Translations under genes and position numbers: made by a program
NCBI RefSeq assembly: GCF_007679045.1
Contig: NZ_VEFS01000001.1
Coordinates: forward strand, 62,001-126,000
Length of the DNA: 64,000 nt
Direction of reading: 5' to 3'
Source: Microbacterium sp. BH-3-3-3
GTDB lineage: Bacteria > Actinomycetota > Actinomycetes > Actinomycetales > Microbacteriaceae
In this document: positions 1-8,729 of the stretch, in pieces
How the letters are laid out: each line of letters opens with the position of its first letter
How positions within the stretch are numbered: the stretch's first letter is position 1
The notes under the pieces: generated by a model
The model's input: the letters and a program-made list of their open reading frames with translations, nothing else
Databases searched by the model: none
What the model was told of the DNA's origin: nothing

Positions 1-580
1 CTCGCTCTTCGCCGCTCTCGCGGCGTCGATCATCCCCGGCATCACCCTGTTCCGCGGTCTCGCCCCGCAGGACGTCGACCCGGTGACCGCGCTCAGCCAC
101 ACCATGTGGAAGCAGGGCATGCGCCTGGCCCACGACCCCTCCGGTCGTCCCATCCGCGCCGCCGACGTCACCCTGGGTTCCGCGTTCCACGTCATCCCCG
201 AAGAACTCGCCGGCCTGGGCCACGACGAGGGCTACCTCGAGGAGAAGGCCAAGGCGATCGTCCTGCTCATGCGCATGCAGCCCGAGCAGCTCAATCCCGA
301 GACCAACAAGCTGGACTGGTCGTACGACGGCATCATCGCGTACTCGAAGGTCTGCACCCACGTCGGTTGCCCCGTGGCACTGTACGAGCAGCAGACCCAC
401 CACCTCCTGTGCCCCTGCCACCAGTCGCAGTTCGACGTCGCCAACGGCGCGGCCGTCATCTTCGGCCCGGCCGCCCGTCCTTTGCCGCAGCTCCCCATCA
501 CCGTCGACGCCGAGGGTTACCTCGTCGCTCAGAGTGACTTCCAGGAGCCCGTCGGCCCCAGCTTCTGGGAGCGCTCATGA
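1..580 (+). CDS. qcrA: Cytochrome bc1 complex Rieske iron-sulfur subunit (5' truncated)
   Basis: The Rieske 2Fe-2S subunit of the menaquinol:cytochrome c reductase, which passes electrons from menaquinol at the outer face of the membrane to cytochrome c1. The reading frame is open from base 2, so the gene begins upstream of the window and about 192 C-terminal residues are seen. The visible part opens with a hydrophobic stretch (last membrane segment), and then has the two cluster-binding boxes CTHVGC (from about base 352) and CPCH (from about base 412). The internal GTG at 83 is not the real start, because coding continues upstream of it. Its TGA stop overlaps the qcrB ATG by 4 bases, so the two genes are translationally coupled. 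In actinobacteria qcrC and ctaE usually lie just upstream. Confidence 0.95.
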   Translation, partial: SLFAALAASIIPGITLFRGLAPQDVDPVTALSHTMWKQGMRLAHDPSGRPIRAADVTLGSAFHVIPEELAGLGHDEGYLEEKAKAIVLLMRMQPEQLNPETNKLDWSYDGIIAYSKVCTHVGCPVALYEQQTHHLLCPCHQSQFDVANGAAVIFGPAARPLPQLPITVDAEGYLVAQSDFQEPVGPSFWERS

Positions 581-2421
581 GCACCGGTACCCATCCCACC
601 GAAAACGTCGTCACCGAGCCGGCCGTCTACTCCGGTCCGCCGCAGGCGCCCGCCGGCCGTGACGGCAAGCCGCTCGGCGGCAAGTTCGTCGGTGCCGCCG
701 CGAACTACCTCGACGAGCGCACGAGCATGTCGGGTCTGGTCAAGGAGCTGGGTCGCAAGATCTTCCCCGACCACTGGTCCTTCATGCTCGGCGAGATCGC
801 TCTGTGGAGCTTCGTCGTCGTGCTCCTCTCGGGCACGTTCCTGACGTTCTTCTTCCAGGCCTCCATGGTCGAGACGCACTACAACGGTGCGTACGAGCCC
901 ATGCGCGGCATCGCGATGTCGGCCGCCATGGAGTCGGCGCTGCACATCTCGTTCGATCTGCGCGGCGGTCTGCTCGTGCGCCAGATCCACCACTGGGCGG
1001 CCCTCGTGTTCGTCGCCGGTATCGGCGTGCACATGCTGCGCGTGTTCTTCACCGGCGCGTTCCGCAAGCCCCGCGAGCTCAACTGGGTGGTCGGCTTCAT
1101 CCTCTTCATCCTCGCGATGGCCGAGGGCTTCACCGGCTACTCCCTCCCCGACGACCTGCTCTCGGGCAACGGCCTCCGCATCATCGACGGCATGATCAAG
1201 GGCCTGCCGATCATCGGCACCTGGACCTCGTTCCTCCTCTTCGGTGGCGAGTTCCCGGGCACCGCGATCGTCGGACGCCTGTACACGCTGCACATCCTGC
1301 TGCTGCCCGCGATCCTCGTGGCGCTGCTGGCCGTGCACCTCATGCTGATGATCATCAACAAGCACACGCAGTTCGCCGGGCCCGCTCGCACGAACAGCAA
1401 CGTCGTGGGCTACCCGATCCTCCCGGTGTACGCCTCCAAGATGGGTGGCTTCTTCTTCATCACGTTCGGTGTGATCGTCCTGATCGCCGCGCTCGTGACG
1501 ATCAACCCGATCTGGAACTACGGCCCCTACGACCCGTCTCCGGTGTCGGCCGGTACCCAGCCCGACTGGTACATCGGCTTCGCCGACGGCATGCTGCGTC
1601 TGATCCCGCCGCACCTCGAGTTCGTCCTCTGGGACCGCACCTTCTCGTGGAACATCATCATCCCGGTGGGCGTGCTCGGACTGTTCATCGTTCTCGTGCT
1701 GGTCTACCCCTTCATCGAGGCGTGGGTCACGGGCGACAAGCGCGAGCACCACATCGCACAGCGTCCGCGCAACGCCGCGACGCGTACCGCGATCGGTGCG
1801 GCCGGCGTCACGTTCTACGCCGTCATGTGGGCTGCCGCCTCGTCGGACATCATCGCCACGCACTTCCACCTCACGATGGAGGGCGTCATCCACGCCCTGC
1901 AGGCGCTGCTCATCCTCGGGCCGATCCTGGCGTACTTCGTCACCAAGCGCATCTGCATCGCGCTGCAGAAGAAGGACCGCGAGATCGCTCTCCACGGCTA
2001 CGAGTCGGGTCGCATCGTCCGCCTTCCCGGTGGCGAGTACATCGAGGTCCACCAGCCGGTCGACGAGTTCGAGCGCTGGAAGCTCGTGGACAACGAGACT
2101 TACGAGCCGCTGGTCGTGCGTCCCAACGACCAGGGTCAGATCCCCTGGCACGAGAACTTCCGTGCCTCGGTGTCGCGTTGGTTCTTCGAAGACCGTCTCG
2201 CTCCCCTCACGCAGGCGGAGCTCGACGCCGCGGTCGCCCACCAGCACCACGAGCTCGACCACATCGACCACGAAGAGGCCGACGAGATCGCCGGGGCGAA
2301 CGCTCGCGCCGACGAAGACGGCCGTCCGCGCAACGCCATCGGCGAGCGTGTCGAGGTCGAGATCCCCGCTCCGAAGGGACTCGAGGAGCGCAACCGCCCC
2401 TCCGGTGACAAGAGCGAGTAA
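577..2421 (+). CDS. qcrB: Cytochrome bc1 complex cytochrome b subunit
   Basis: Membrane-embedded di-heme cytochrome b of the actinobacterial bcc complex (614 aa), which oxidises menaquinol and feeds the aa3 oxidase. Multiple hydrophobic helices cover roughly residues 70-460. Histidine-rich helices typical of heme ligation are visible (RQIHHWAALVFVAGIGVHML about residues 132-151; HILLLPAILVALLAVHL about 246-262), as is the quinol-site-like PDWYIGF. The last ~140 residues form a charged cytoplasmic extension ending in a low-complexity acidic and basic tail, as in other actinobacterial QcrB proteins, which are longer than mitochondrial cytochrome b. The ATG overlaps the qcrA stop as ATGA. A strong hairpin follows the stop codon. 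Confidence 0.97.
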   Translation: MSTGTHPTENVVTEPAVYSGPPQAPAGRDGKPLGGKFVGAAANYLDERTSMSGLVKELGRKIFPDHWSFMLGEIALWSFVVVLLSGTFLTFFFQASMVETHYNGAYEPMRGIAMSAAMESALHISFDLRGGLLVRQIHHWAALVFVAGIGVHMLRVFFTGAFRKPRELNWVVGFILFILAMAEGFTGYSLPDDLLSGNGLRIIDGMIKGLPIIGTWTSFLLFGGEFPGTAIVGRLYTLHILLLPAILVALLAVHLMLMIINKHTQFAGPARTNSNVVGYPILPVYASKMGGFFFITFGVIVLIAALVTINPIWNYGPYDPSPVSAGTQPDWYIGFADGMLRLIPPHLEFVLWDRTFSWNIIIPVGVLGLFIVLVLVYPFIEAWVTGDKREHHIAQRPRNAATRTAIGAAGVTFYAVMWAAASSDIIATHFHLTMEGVIHALQALLILGPILAYFVTKRICIALQKKDREIALHGYESGRIVRLPGGEYIEVHQPVDEFERWKLVDNETYEPLVVRPNDQGQIPWHENFRASVSRWFFEDRLAPLTQAELDAAVAHQHHELDHIDHEEADEIAGANARADEDGRPRNAIGERVEVEIPAPKGLEERNRPSGDKSE

Positions 2422-2433
2422 CCACTCCGCATG

Positions 2434-2475
2434 AATGACGAGACCCCGGCGCTTCGGCACCGGGGTCTCGTCATT
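2434..2475 (+). terminator. Hairpin terminator after qcrB
   Basis: A perfect 16-bp inverted repeat (2434-2449 with 2460-2475, arm AATGACGAGACCCCGG) with a 10-nt loop containing TTCG lies 13 nt after the qcrB stop. There is no T-run, which is usual in high-GC actinobacteria. It most likely ends the qcr transcript. Confidence 0.85.
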
Positions 2476-2551
2476 GTCGCGCAGGGGCGAAGTGGCAGAG
2501 ATCGGTGCGCTCGTGGCATCCGGGGTCGTGGCTCCCCCTCTCAGCTCTGTC

Positions 2552-2557
2552 TAGCGT
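2552..2557 (+). promoter_or_regulatory. -10 hexamer TAGCGT, rhodanese gene
   Basis: TAGCGT lies 7 nt before the ATG at 2565. With initiation about 7 nt after the hexamer the transcript would begin at or next to the start codon (leaderless type). Inferred from the pattern repeated across the window. Confidence 0.55.
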
Positions 2558-2564
2558 GAGGGTC

Positions 2565-2972
2565 ATGTCAGACGCCGCCCTGTTCTTCTCCACCCGACTC
2601 GCCCACGAGACGGATCCCTCCGACGTGTACGCCGTGCAGAAGGCCGGAAAGCGCTTCGTGCTGGTCGACGTCCGGGGCGACGACGCATGGCAGCAGGGGC
2701 GCATCAGCGGCGCCGTGCACATGCCGTACCGCTCCATCCCCGACCGCGCGCCGAACGAGATCCCGATCGACATGCCGGTGGTCGTGTACTGCTGGAGCCC
2801 TGGGTGCAACGCGGGAGTGAAGGGCGCCCTCGCCTTCGCCCAGCTCGGGTACGAAGTGAGGGAGATGATCGGCGGCTACGAGTACTGGGTGCGCGAGGGA
2901 CAGCCGTTCGAGAACGACGGAGGGCCCTGCGGCCGCGTCTTCGACCCGACGGTGATGGTCGTCCGCACCTGA
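2565..2972 (+). CDS. Rhodanese-like domain protein
   Basis: Single-domain rhodanese-like protein of 135 aa. The fold-typical segments are visible: VLVDVRGDDAWQQGRISGA (about residues 30-48), the loop VVVYCWSPGCN with the expected catalytic cysteine (about residue 71), and the C-terminal helix with MIGGYEYW. Family members move sulfur from thiosulfate or persulfides, but the physiological donor and acceptor cannot be read from sequence. The active loop CWSPGC differs from the canonical CRxGxR, so thiosulfate sulfurtransferase activity is uncertain. I chose the ATG at 2565 over an upstream GTG at 2505 because the -10-like TAGCGT sits directly before it and the domain begins shortly after it. 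Confidence 0.85.
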   Translation: MSDAALFFSTRLAHETDPSDVYAVQKAGKRFVLVDVRGDDAWQQGRISGAVHMPYRSIPDRAPNEIPIDMPVVVYCWSPGCNAGVKGALAFAQLGYEVREMIGGYEYWVREGQPFENDGGPCGRVFDPTVMVVRT

Positions 2973-3010
2973 TCGTTAGGCTGTCGGGACGCGTCGCGAA
3001 GGAGTCCCGG

Positions 3011-3961
3011 ATGCAGCATCCCCCGATCGAACCGTTCGCCTCAGGCCACCTCGAGCGCCCCGACGGCGCTCGTCTGTACTGGGAGACGTCGGGCAACCCG
3101 CAGGGGCGGCCGGCGCTCTATCTGCACGGAGGCCCGGGCGGTGGTCTCGGCAAGCGCGGCTATCGCCGTCGTTTCGATCCGGAGCTTCATCTGATCATCG
3201 GCATCGATCAGCGCGGGTGCGGCCTCAGCACGCCGTGGGCGAGCGACGACCTGTCGACACTCCGCTTCCAGACCATGACGCACCTCATCGACGACCTCGA
3301 GGCGGTGCGCGCCTTCCTCGGTGTCGAGCGATGGTTGCTGCACGGGGTGTCGTGGGGATCGACGCTCGCGCTCGCGTACGCACTCGAGCATCCCGACCGG
3401 GTGAGCGAGATCGTCAATCTCGCCGTCACCACGGGCCGGCGGTGGGAGATCGATTGGATCACTGACGGCATCGCACCGGTCTTCCCCGAGGCGCACGAGG
3501 CGCTCAGAGAACCGCTCGAGCCCGGAGAGCGCACCATCGAGGGGTACGCGCGGCTTCTGACGGATCCTCGCGAGGAGGTCCGCCGCGATGCCGCGGAACG
3601 GTGGGACGCCTGGGAGGTCGCGCACATGTCCCTCGGCCCCCTCGCCACACCAGGTCCGTTGCACGACGACGCCCGTCATCGACTCAACTTCGCCACCCTG
3701 ACGTCCCACTATTGGGCCAACGACTGCTTCCTCCCTGGTGATCGGTCGGTGCTGTCACGCGCCCATGAGCTCGCCGGCATCCCCGGCGTCCTGGTGCACG
3801 GGCGCCGCGACATCAGCGGTCCCGTCGAGACGCCGTGGCGGCTCCACCGCGCGTGGCCCGGGAGCAGGCTCGAGATCGTCGAAGAAGACGGCCACGGGGG
3901 CCCTCGAAGCGCCGGACTGACTCAGAAGGCGATGGACGCGTTCGCGCGCGGCGACCGGTGA
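3011..3961 (+). CDS. pip: Proline iminopeptidase, alpha/beta hydrolase
   Basis: Serine peptidase of family S33 (316 aa), expected to release N-terminal proline from small peptides in the cytoplasm. Signature elements are all present: LHGGPGGG oxyanion-hole loop (about residues 38-45), DQRGCGLS after strand 4, the nucleophile elbow GVSWGS (serine near residue 114), and a C-terminal EDGHGG supplying the catalytic histidine near residue 296. The length matches the family (310-320 aa). The start ATG at 3011 is preceded by GAAGGAG. An open frame runs further upstream but overlaps the rhodanese gene in another frame and looks like shadow coding. It lies 38 bp after the rhodanese gene and may be co-transcribed with it. 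Confidence 0.9.
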   Translation: MQHPPIEPFASGHLERPDGARLYWETSGNPQGRPALYLHGGPGGGLGKRGYRRRFDPELHLIIGIDQRGCGLSTPWASDDLSTLRFQTMTHLIDDLEAVRAFLGVERWLLHGVSWGSTLALAYALEHPDRVSEIVNLAVTTGRRWEIDWITDGIAPVFPEAHEALREPLEPGERTIEGYARLLTDPREEVRRDAAERWDAWEVAHMSLGPLATPGPLHDDARHRLNFATLTSHYWANDCFLPGDRSVLSRAHELAGIPGVLVHGRRDISGPVETPWRLHRAWPGSRLEIVEEDGHGGPRSAGLTQKAMDAFARGDR

Positions 3962-3996
3962 GCGACACCGACGACCCCGACCGCTCGCCGGACTGC

Positions 3997-4002
3997 TAGC
4001 GT
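3997..4002 (+). promoter_or_regulatory. -10 hexamer TAGCGT, SdpI-like gene
   Basis: TAGCGT is placed 6 nt before the GTG at 4009, the same geometry as at other leaderless-type starts in this window. This supports 4009 as the ancestral start of the interrupted gene that follows. Confidence 0.5.
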
Positions 4003-4008
4003 GCGCTC

Positions 4009-4629
4009 GTGCTGGTCGGTGCTGGAATCATCGTGGTCGCGACGTTCGCGTCGGTTCTCCTGCTGTGACTGTGCGGGCGTGACGTCGTCCCTCGCAACCG
4101 CGTCGTCGGTATCCGGCTGCCAGCCCTTCTCGCGTCGGGTGCCGCCTGGCGGGCGGGGCATTCGGCCGCTGTCGGACCGGCCGGTGCCGGAGCTCTTGTC
4201 GGCGCGCTCGTGCTCGCCGTGTCAGCGCTCGGACGATCCGACTCCGTGCTGGAGCCCATTCTGGTCGTGATCGTCATGATCGGCGCCCTCGGGTGGGCCG
4301 CAGTCGTCGCCGTTCGCGCTGCGCGCCACGCTCCCTCCGGCCCAGAGCGCGAAGTGGTCGATCACACGGGTGACGCTCGACCACTGGCGTCGGTAGTCGT
4401 GTTCGTCGGCGATGACATCGGACGGGTTTTCGGCAGCATCGGACTCGGGAGTCTGACGGTGCTCACCGGTTCGTTCGCTCTCATGTGGATTTCCGCGGTG
4501 ACCGCCGCAGAGACCCCGTCGACCTCCGTCTTCCTGCTGGTGCCGGTGGGACTGCTGATCGGCTCGCTCGTCTTCGTCCTCGCGACGATCCGGCCTCCGG
4601 GAGCGAGCGCGACAACGTCGTCCGAGTGA
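4009..4629 (+). pseudogene. SdpI-family membrane protein interrupted by in-frame TGA
   Basis: One reading frame from GTG 4009 to TGA 4627-4629 would encode about 206 aa, but codon 20 is TGA (4066-4068), inside the first hydrophobic segment. The sequence after the stop is clearly conserved protein: PRNRVVGIRLPALLASGAAW followed by RAGH matches the N-x-G-x-R...W..H signature of the SdpI/YhfL family of small membrane proteins. Four more hydrophobic segments then follow (around bases 4165-4225, 4250-4320, 4440-4500 and 4530-4590). No ATG, GTG or TTG lies between the TGA and the signature, and the next in-frame start (GTG 4210) would lose it. SdpI of Bacillus is an immunity and signalling protein, but the role here is unknown. 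A TGG-to-TGA mutation, a sequencing error or stop readthrough are all possible. Confidence 0.7.
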
Positions 4630-4696
4630 CGAGGCGCAGCATCGTGCCCGAGGGTCGTGCCGAACGCGTGTCACCGCACGGCCGAGCCCGCGTCCG

Positions 4697-5488
4697 TCAG
4701 GCGGTCTCGACGTCTTCGGCGAACCACCGCGCGGCTGAGCCGAAGAAGATCGGGTCGACTCCGCTCGGCTCGTCGTCGTCGACGATGTCGCACACCACGA
4801 CGGTGACGTTGTCGCGGGTCCCTGCTTCGAGGGCGAGAGCGACCGCAGACGCGGCAGCGGCGCGGGGATCCGAGGCCTCGGCGACGAGCCGAGCGACGTC
4901 CGCCTCGGGAACGTAGTCCGTCAGACCGTCGCTGCAGAGCACCCACCGATCACCGACGACCGGCGGACGCTCGGCGACCGAGACGACATCGCCCTCCGCA
5001 CCCCCGAGAGAGGCGGTGATGATGTTCCGGCGCGGGTGCGCCTGCGCGGCCTCCGGCGGAATGATGCCGTGGTCGACGAGAGCCTGCACGTAGGAGTCGT
5101 CACGCGTCTCGCGCGTGAAGTCGCCATCGCGCAGCAGGTACGCACGCGAGTCGCCCGTGTGCGCGAGAAGGAGCTCGCCACCCGTGCTGAGGAAGAGCCC
5201 CGTGAAGGTGGTCGCCATCCCCTGCAGGGCGGGATCGCGCTCGACGTGAGCACGGATGTCCCAGTTCGCCTCGCGGATGCGAACGAGCAGACCATCGGCA
5301 TCCATCCCGCCACCGCTGGTGGCGACGAGCCGATGAAGGAGAGCGGCGGAAGCAAGGTCTCCCGAAGGACCTCCCCCGACGCCATCTGCCACCGCCGCAC
5401 CCCAGGACGCCGCGAAAGCGGCGTCCTGGTTGGTGGGACGGTGGGCGCCGGCGTCGGAGACGGCGGCCGCATTCAACCGAATGGGCAC
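4697..5488 (-). CDS. PP2C-family Ser/Thr protein phosphatase
   Basis: Metal-dependent protein phosphatase of 263 aa. PP2C motifs appear in order: TNQDA (about residue 18), VADGVGGG (about 33), HTGDSRAYLL (about 110), CSDGLTDYV (about 185) and RDNVTVVV (about 237), which supply the aspartates for the two-metal centre. There is no transmembrane segment, so it is predicted to be cytosolic, unlike PstP. It is the last gene of the ctaC-ctaD-ctaF run: its GTG start is 4 nt after the ctaF stop with no clear ribosome site, which suggests coupled translation. Substrates are unknown. Candidates within the window are proteins phosphorylated by the PASTA kinase (41246-43195), such as the GarA and Rv2175c homologues. 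Confidence 0.92.
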   Translation of the reverse strand: MPIRLNAAAVSDAGAHRPTNQDAAFAASWGAAVADGVGGGPSGDLASAALLHRLVATSGGGMDADGLLVRIREANWDIRAHVERDPALQGMATTFTGLFLSTGGELLLAHTGDSRAYLLRDGDFTRETRDDSYVQALVDHGIIPPEAAQAHPRRNIITASLGGAEGDVVSVAERPPVVGDRWVLCSDGLTDYVPEADVARLVAEASDPRAAAASAVALALEAGTRDNVTVVVCDIVDDDEPSGVDPIFFGSAARWFAEDVETA

Positions 5489-5492
5489 AGGA

Positions 5493-5909
5493 TCAGCGCG
5501 CGAAGTACCCGCGGTAGTACTCGTACACCCAGCCGACGATCGCGATCGCGAACACGACGAAGCCCACGGGCACGAGCCAGCTGCCGACCGCGAGGCCGAT
5601 CACCGCGATCGCAGCCGAACCGGCGAGGATGATGGGCCACCACGACCACGGGCTGAACTCGCCCATCTCGGGGTCGCCGTCATCGATGTCGGCCGTCAGC
5701 AGGTCTTCGGGCAGCTCACCGCGCTGCGACTTGTGCACGCGGCCGATGTAGAACGCGATCATTGACGACATCAGGCCGAGGAAGGCCAGAGCGACGGTGC
5801 CGACCCACTCGACCCCACCATGCTGGATGAGGCTCCAGACGGTGTAGACGGCCGAGATGAGGAAGGCGAAGACCGCGAGGATCCACCAGAGGTTGACGTT
5901 GGTACGCAT
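5493..5909 (-). CDS. ctaF: Cytochrome c oxidase subunit 4 (actinobacterial type)
   Basis: Small accessory subunit of the aa3 cytochrome c oxidase, 138 aa, the size expected for actinobacterial CtaF. Four hydrophobic helices are visible: LWWILAVFAFLISAVYTVW near the N-terminus, VGTVALAFLGLMSSMIAFYI, and a pair near the C-terminus (IILAGSAAIAVIGLAVGSWL, then VGFVVFAIAIVGWVYEY). I chose the ATG at 5909 (MRTNVN), 4 nt after the ctaD stop. An upstream in-frame extension to 5981 overlaps the end of ctaD and is not family-like. It sits between ctaD and the PP2C gene in one operon. Confidence 0.93.
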   Translation of the reverse strand: MRTNVNLWWILAVFAFLISAVYTVWSLIQHGGVEWVGTVALAFLGLMSSMIAFYIGRVHKSQRGELPEDLLTADIDDGDPEMGEFSPWSWWPIILAGSAAIAVIGLAVGSWLVPVGFVVFAIAIVGWVYEYYRGYFAR

Positions 5910-5913
5910 GTTC

Positions 5914-7677
5914 TTACTTGACCTCTCCGGCTGCGTGATCCACGACGGGGGCGTCGGGGGCGTCCTTGGCCGGCCCCACACCGACCGGGATGCCGGCCTC
6001 GGGGTGGTTCAAGTCGAACGCGGGACGCTCGCTGCGGATACGCGGGATCGAGGTGAAGTTGTGACGCGGCGGCGGGCACGACGTCGCCCACTCGAGCGAA
6101 GCTCCGTAGCCCCACGGGTCGTCGACGGTCACTCGCGGCGCCTTGCGGGCCGTGATCCAGACGTTCAGCAGGAACGGGATCATCGAGGCGCCGAGGATCA
6201 TCGAGCCCACCGTGGACAGCTGGTTCTCCCAGGTCCATCCATCGGCGGCCGCGTAGTCGGCGTAGCGACGGACCATGCCGTCGACACCCAACCAGTGCTG
6301 GATGAGGAAGGTCATGTGGAAGCCGACGAACAGCATCCAGAAGTGCACCATGCCCAGACGCTCGTTGAGCATCTTGCCGGTCCACTTCGGCCACCAGAAG
6401 TAGAAGCCCGCGAACATCGCGAACACGACGGTTCCGAAGACCACGTAGTGGAAGTGCGCCACGACGAAGTAGGAGTCGGAGAGGTGGAAGTCGAGCGGGG
6501 GCGACGCGAGGATGACACCGGTCAGACCACCGAAGACGAACGACACGAGGAAGCCGAGGGCGAACACCATCGGGGTCTCGAACGTCACCGAACCGCGCCA
6601 GAGGGTTCCGATCCAGTTGAAGATCTTCACACCGGTCGGCACCGCGATGAGCATCGTCATCAGGGCGAAGAACGGCAGGAGCACTCCACCCGTGACGTAC
6701 ATGTGGTGCGCCCACACCGCGACCGAGAGCGCCGCGATGGCGATGGTCGCGTAGACGAGGGTCTTGTATCCGAAGATCGGCTTGCGGCTGAACACCGGGA
6801 AGATCTCGGAGACGATGCCGAAGAACGGCAGCGCGATGATGTACACCTCGGGGTGACCGAAGAACCAGAACAGGTGCTGCCAGAGCAGGACGCCGCCGTT
6901 CTCAGGGCTGTAGATGTGCGAGCCCAGCACGCGGTCGGCGGCGGCGGCGAAGATCGCCGCGGCCAGCACGGGGAACGCGAGCAGGATCAGGATGCTCGTG
7001 ATGAGCGTGTTCCACGAGAAGATCGGCATTCGCCACATGGTCATACCCGGGGCGCGCATCGTCAGGATCGTGGTGATGAAGTTGACCGCACCGAGGATCG
7101 TGCCGAAACCGCTGATGCCGAGACCTAGCATCCAGAGGTTTCCGCCGACGCCCGGAGAGAAGCTCGCATTCGCGAGGGGCTGATACGCGAACCAGCCGAA
7201 GCCGGCCGCACCCTGCGGGGTGAGGAAGCCCGACACCGCGATCGTGGAGCCGAAGAGGAACAGCCAGAAGGCGAAGGCGTTCAGACGCGGGAACGCCACG
7301 TCGGGCGCGCCGATCTGCAGCGGCAGCAGCGCGTTGGCGAAGCCGGCGAACAACGGCGTCGCGAACATCAGCAGCATGATCGTGCCGTGCATCGTGAACA
7401 GCTGGTTGTACTGCTCTTTGGTCGGGATGATCTGCATGCCGGGCTCGAAGAGCTCCGCACGGATGATCAGCGCCATGACGCCACCGAGCATGAAGAAGAT
7501 GACGGAGGCGATCAGGTACATGTACCCGATCGTCTTGTGGTCGGTGGAGGTGATCCACTTGACGACCAGGTTGCCCTTCTGCTCGACACGCGAGGTGCTC
7601 AGCAGAGCGGCTTGACGCGGCGGGAGAGTCGTCGGGCGCGAAGGCCCTGTCCCCTGGAGCGGAAGCGTCGTGGCCAT
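5914..7677 (-). CDS. ctaD: Cytochrome c oxidase subunit I
   Basis: Heme-copper oxidase catalytic subunit (587 aa), which reduces oxygen to water and pumps protons as the terminal enzyme of the bcc-aa3 chain. The expected ligand motifs are present: [15 protein letters not shown] at the N-terminus, TMHGTIM with a heme a ligand, [13 protein letters not shown] with the CuB histidine and cross-linked tyrosine, AHHMYVTGG with the two further CuB histidines, and [14 protein letters not shown] with the heme a3 and heme a histidines. About twelve membrane helices are visible. The ATG at 7677 has AAGGGAACGAG upstream, and a GTG two codons earlier overlaps the ctaC stop and is an alternative. It is transcribed after ctaC. 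Confidence 0.97.
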   Translation of the reverse strand: MATTLPLQGTGPSRPTTLPPRQAALLSTSRVEQKGNLVVKWITSTDHKTIGYMYLIASVIFFMLGGVMALIIRAELFEPGMQIIPTKEQYNQLFTMHGTIMLLMFATPLFAGFANALLPLQIGAPDVAFPRLNAFAFWLFLFGSTIAVSGFLTPQGAAGFGWFAYQPLANASFSPGVGGNLWMLGLGISGFGTILGAVNFITTILTMRAPGMTMWRMPIFSWNTLITSILILLAFPVLAAAIFAAAADRVLGSHIYSPENGGVLLWQHLFWFFGHPEVYIIALPFFGIVSEIFPVFSRKPIFGYKTLVYATIAIAALSVAVWAHHMYVTGGVLLPFFALMTMLIAVPTGVKIFNWIGTLWRGSVTFETPMVFALGFLVSFVFGGLTGVILASPPLDFHLSDSYFVVAHFHYVVFGTVVFAMFAGFYFWWPKWTGKMLNERLGMVHFWMLFVGFHMTFLIQHWLGVDGMVRRYADYAAADGWTWENQLSTVGSMILGASMIPFLLNVWITARKAPRVTVDDPWGYGASLEWATSCPPPRHNFTSIPRIRSERPAFDLNHPEAGIPVGVGPAKDAPDAPVVDHAAGEVK

Positions 7678-7679
7678 GA

Positions 7680-8564
7680 TCACTCGTTCCCTTCGGCCGT
7701 ACCGGTCGTCGTGAGGTTCTGCAGACGGGTCAGGTCGCTGATGTCGCCCGTGTTGCCGGCCTCACGGAGCGAGCCGAGGTATGCCTCGTACTCGTCGTCG
7801 CTGACGACCTTCACGTTGAAGAGCATCGCGGAGTGGTATTCACCGCAGAGCTCGGCGCACTTGCCCTCGTACGTGCCCTCACGGGTGGGCGTGAACGACC
7901 ACTCGTTGTCACGACCGATGTACATGTCTTTCTTGTAGAGGAAGTCGATGATCCAGAAGGAGTGGATGACGTCGCGCGAGCGCAGGTCGATCTTCACCGT
8001 CTTGTTCACCGGCAGGTAGAGGGTGGGCACGTCCTGGAGGTCGTAACCGTCGGACGTGGCCTTGGCCTGCACACCCATGGAGTACACGGCGTCGGAGTTG
8101 TCCTCCTGCTCGCCGTTGTACTGGAAGTCCCACGCCCACTGCTTGCCGTAGGCGGTGATGGAGACGTCGGGGTCGTCGTACTGCGTCTCGAGCGTGTTCT
8201 GGTCACGCGCGGTGAACGCGAAGAACCCGACCACGAGGATCAGCGGGACGATCGTGTAGAAGATCTCGACCGGCATGTTGTAGCGCAGCTGCACCGGAAG
8301 ACCGGACTGGCCCTTGCGGCGGCGGTACGCGATGACCGACCAGAGCATGAGGCCCCACGTGATGACGCCGACCGCGAGGAGCACGATCCAGGAGTTGACC
8401 CACAGACCGGCGACCATGTCGGTGTGGTTCGTGGCAGGCGTGCCGTCATCGACGAAGCCGGGCAGGAAGCCGTGGAGCTGAGTCGTGGTGCAGCCGGAGA
8501 GAGCGGCGACGGAGGCGATTCCGAGGGGAAGCGCTGCCCAGCGAAGGCGACGTTTGGAGGGCAC
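7680..8564 (-). CDS. ctaC: Cytochrome c oxidase subunit II, lipoprotein
   Basis: CuA-bearing subunit II of the aa3 oxidase (294 aa), which accepts electrons from cytochrome c. The N-terminus is a lipoprotein signal peptide with lipobox LSGC (cysteine about residue 25). Two membrane helices follow ([34 protein letters not shown]). The extracytoplasmic cupredoxin domain has the CuA ligands VIHSFWI and [12 protein letters not shown] (C-x3-C-x3-H-x2-M). The GTG start at 8564 is preceded by AAAGGTG. It is first gene of the ctaC-ctaD-ctaF-PP2C operon, with a promoter candidate about 36 nt upstream. Confidence 0.97.
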   Translation of the reverse strand: MPSKRRLRWAALPLGIASVAALSGCTTTQLHGFLPGFVDDGTPATNHTDMVAGLWVNSWIVLLAVGVITWGLMLWSVIAYRRRKGQSGLPVQLRYNMPVEIFYTIVPLILVVGFFAFTARDQNTLETQYDDPDVSITAYGKQWAWDFQYNGEQEDNSDAVYSMGVQAKATSDGYDLQDVPTLYLPVNKTVKIDLRSRDVIHSFWIIDFLYKKDMYIGRDNEWSFTPTREGTYEGKCAELCGEYHSAMLFNVKVVSDDEYEAYLGSLREAGNTGDISDLTRLQNLTTTGTAEGNE

Positions 8565-8599
8565 AATGCACCTTTCCGGGTCGTGGATGTAGCTCTGAC

Positions 8600-8605
8600 A
8601 GTCTA
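8600..8605 (-). promoter_or_regulatory. -10 hexamer TAGACT, ctaC operon promoter
   Basis: TAGACT on the minus strand, 35 nt upstream of the ctaC GTG. This leaves a short leader that includes the AAAGGTG ribosome site. No strong -35 element is visible. Confidence 0.5.
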
Positions 8606-8655
8606 GGGCAACCTCTCACCACTCTCAGGCCATTCGTCCAGTGCCGAGACATCGA

Positions 8656-8700
8656 GAACCCCCGCTTTCCATAGGAGATTCCAGGAAAACGGGGGCCCTC
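8656..8700 (-). terminator. Hairpin terminator after erpA
   Basis: On the minus strand an imperfect inverted repeat (CCCCCGTTTTCC paired with GGAAAGCGGGGG) follows the erpA stop by about 30 nt. It separates erpA from the ctaC operon promoter. Confidence 0.7.
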
Positions 8701-8729
8701 GTGTCGGCGCCGTCGAACGGCGTCGGGAG

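Noticed and set aside
529..2460. 643-codon minus-strand frame opposite qcrB
   Set aside because: Antisense shadow of qcrB with low-complexity Arg/Asp/Val composition and no start context.
4066..4068. TGA as selenocysteine codon in the SdpI-like gene
   Set aside because: The site lies in a hydrophobic helix where Trp or Leu is expected, there is no redox motif, and no obvious SECIS-like hairpin follows. A nonsense change is simpler.
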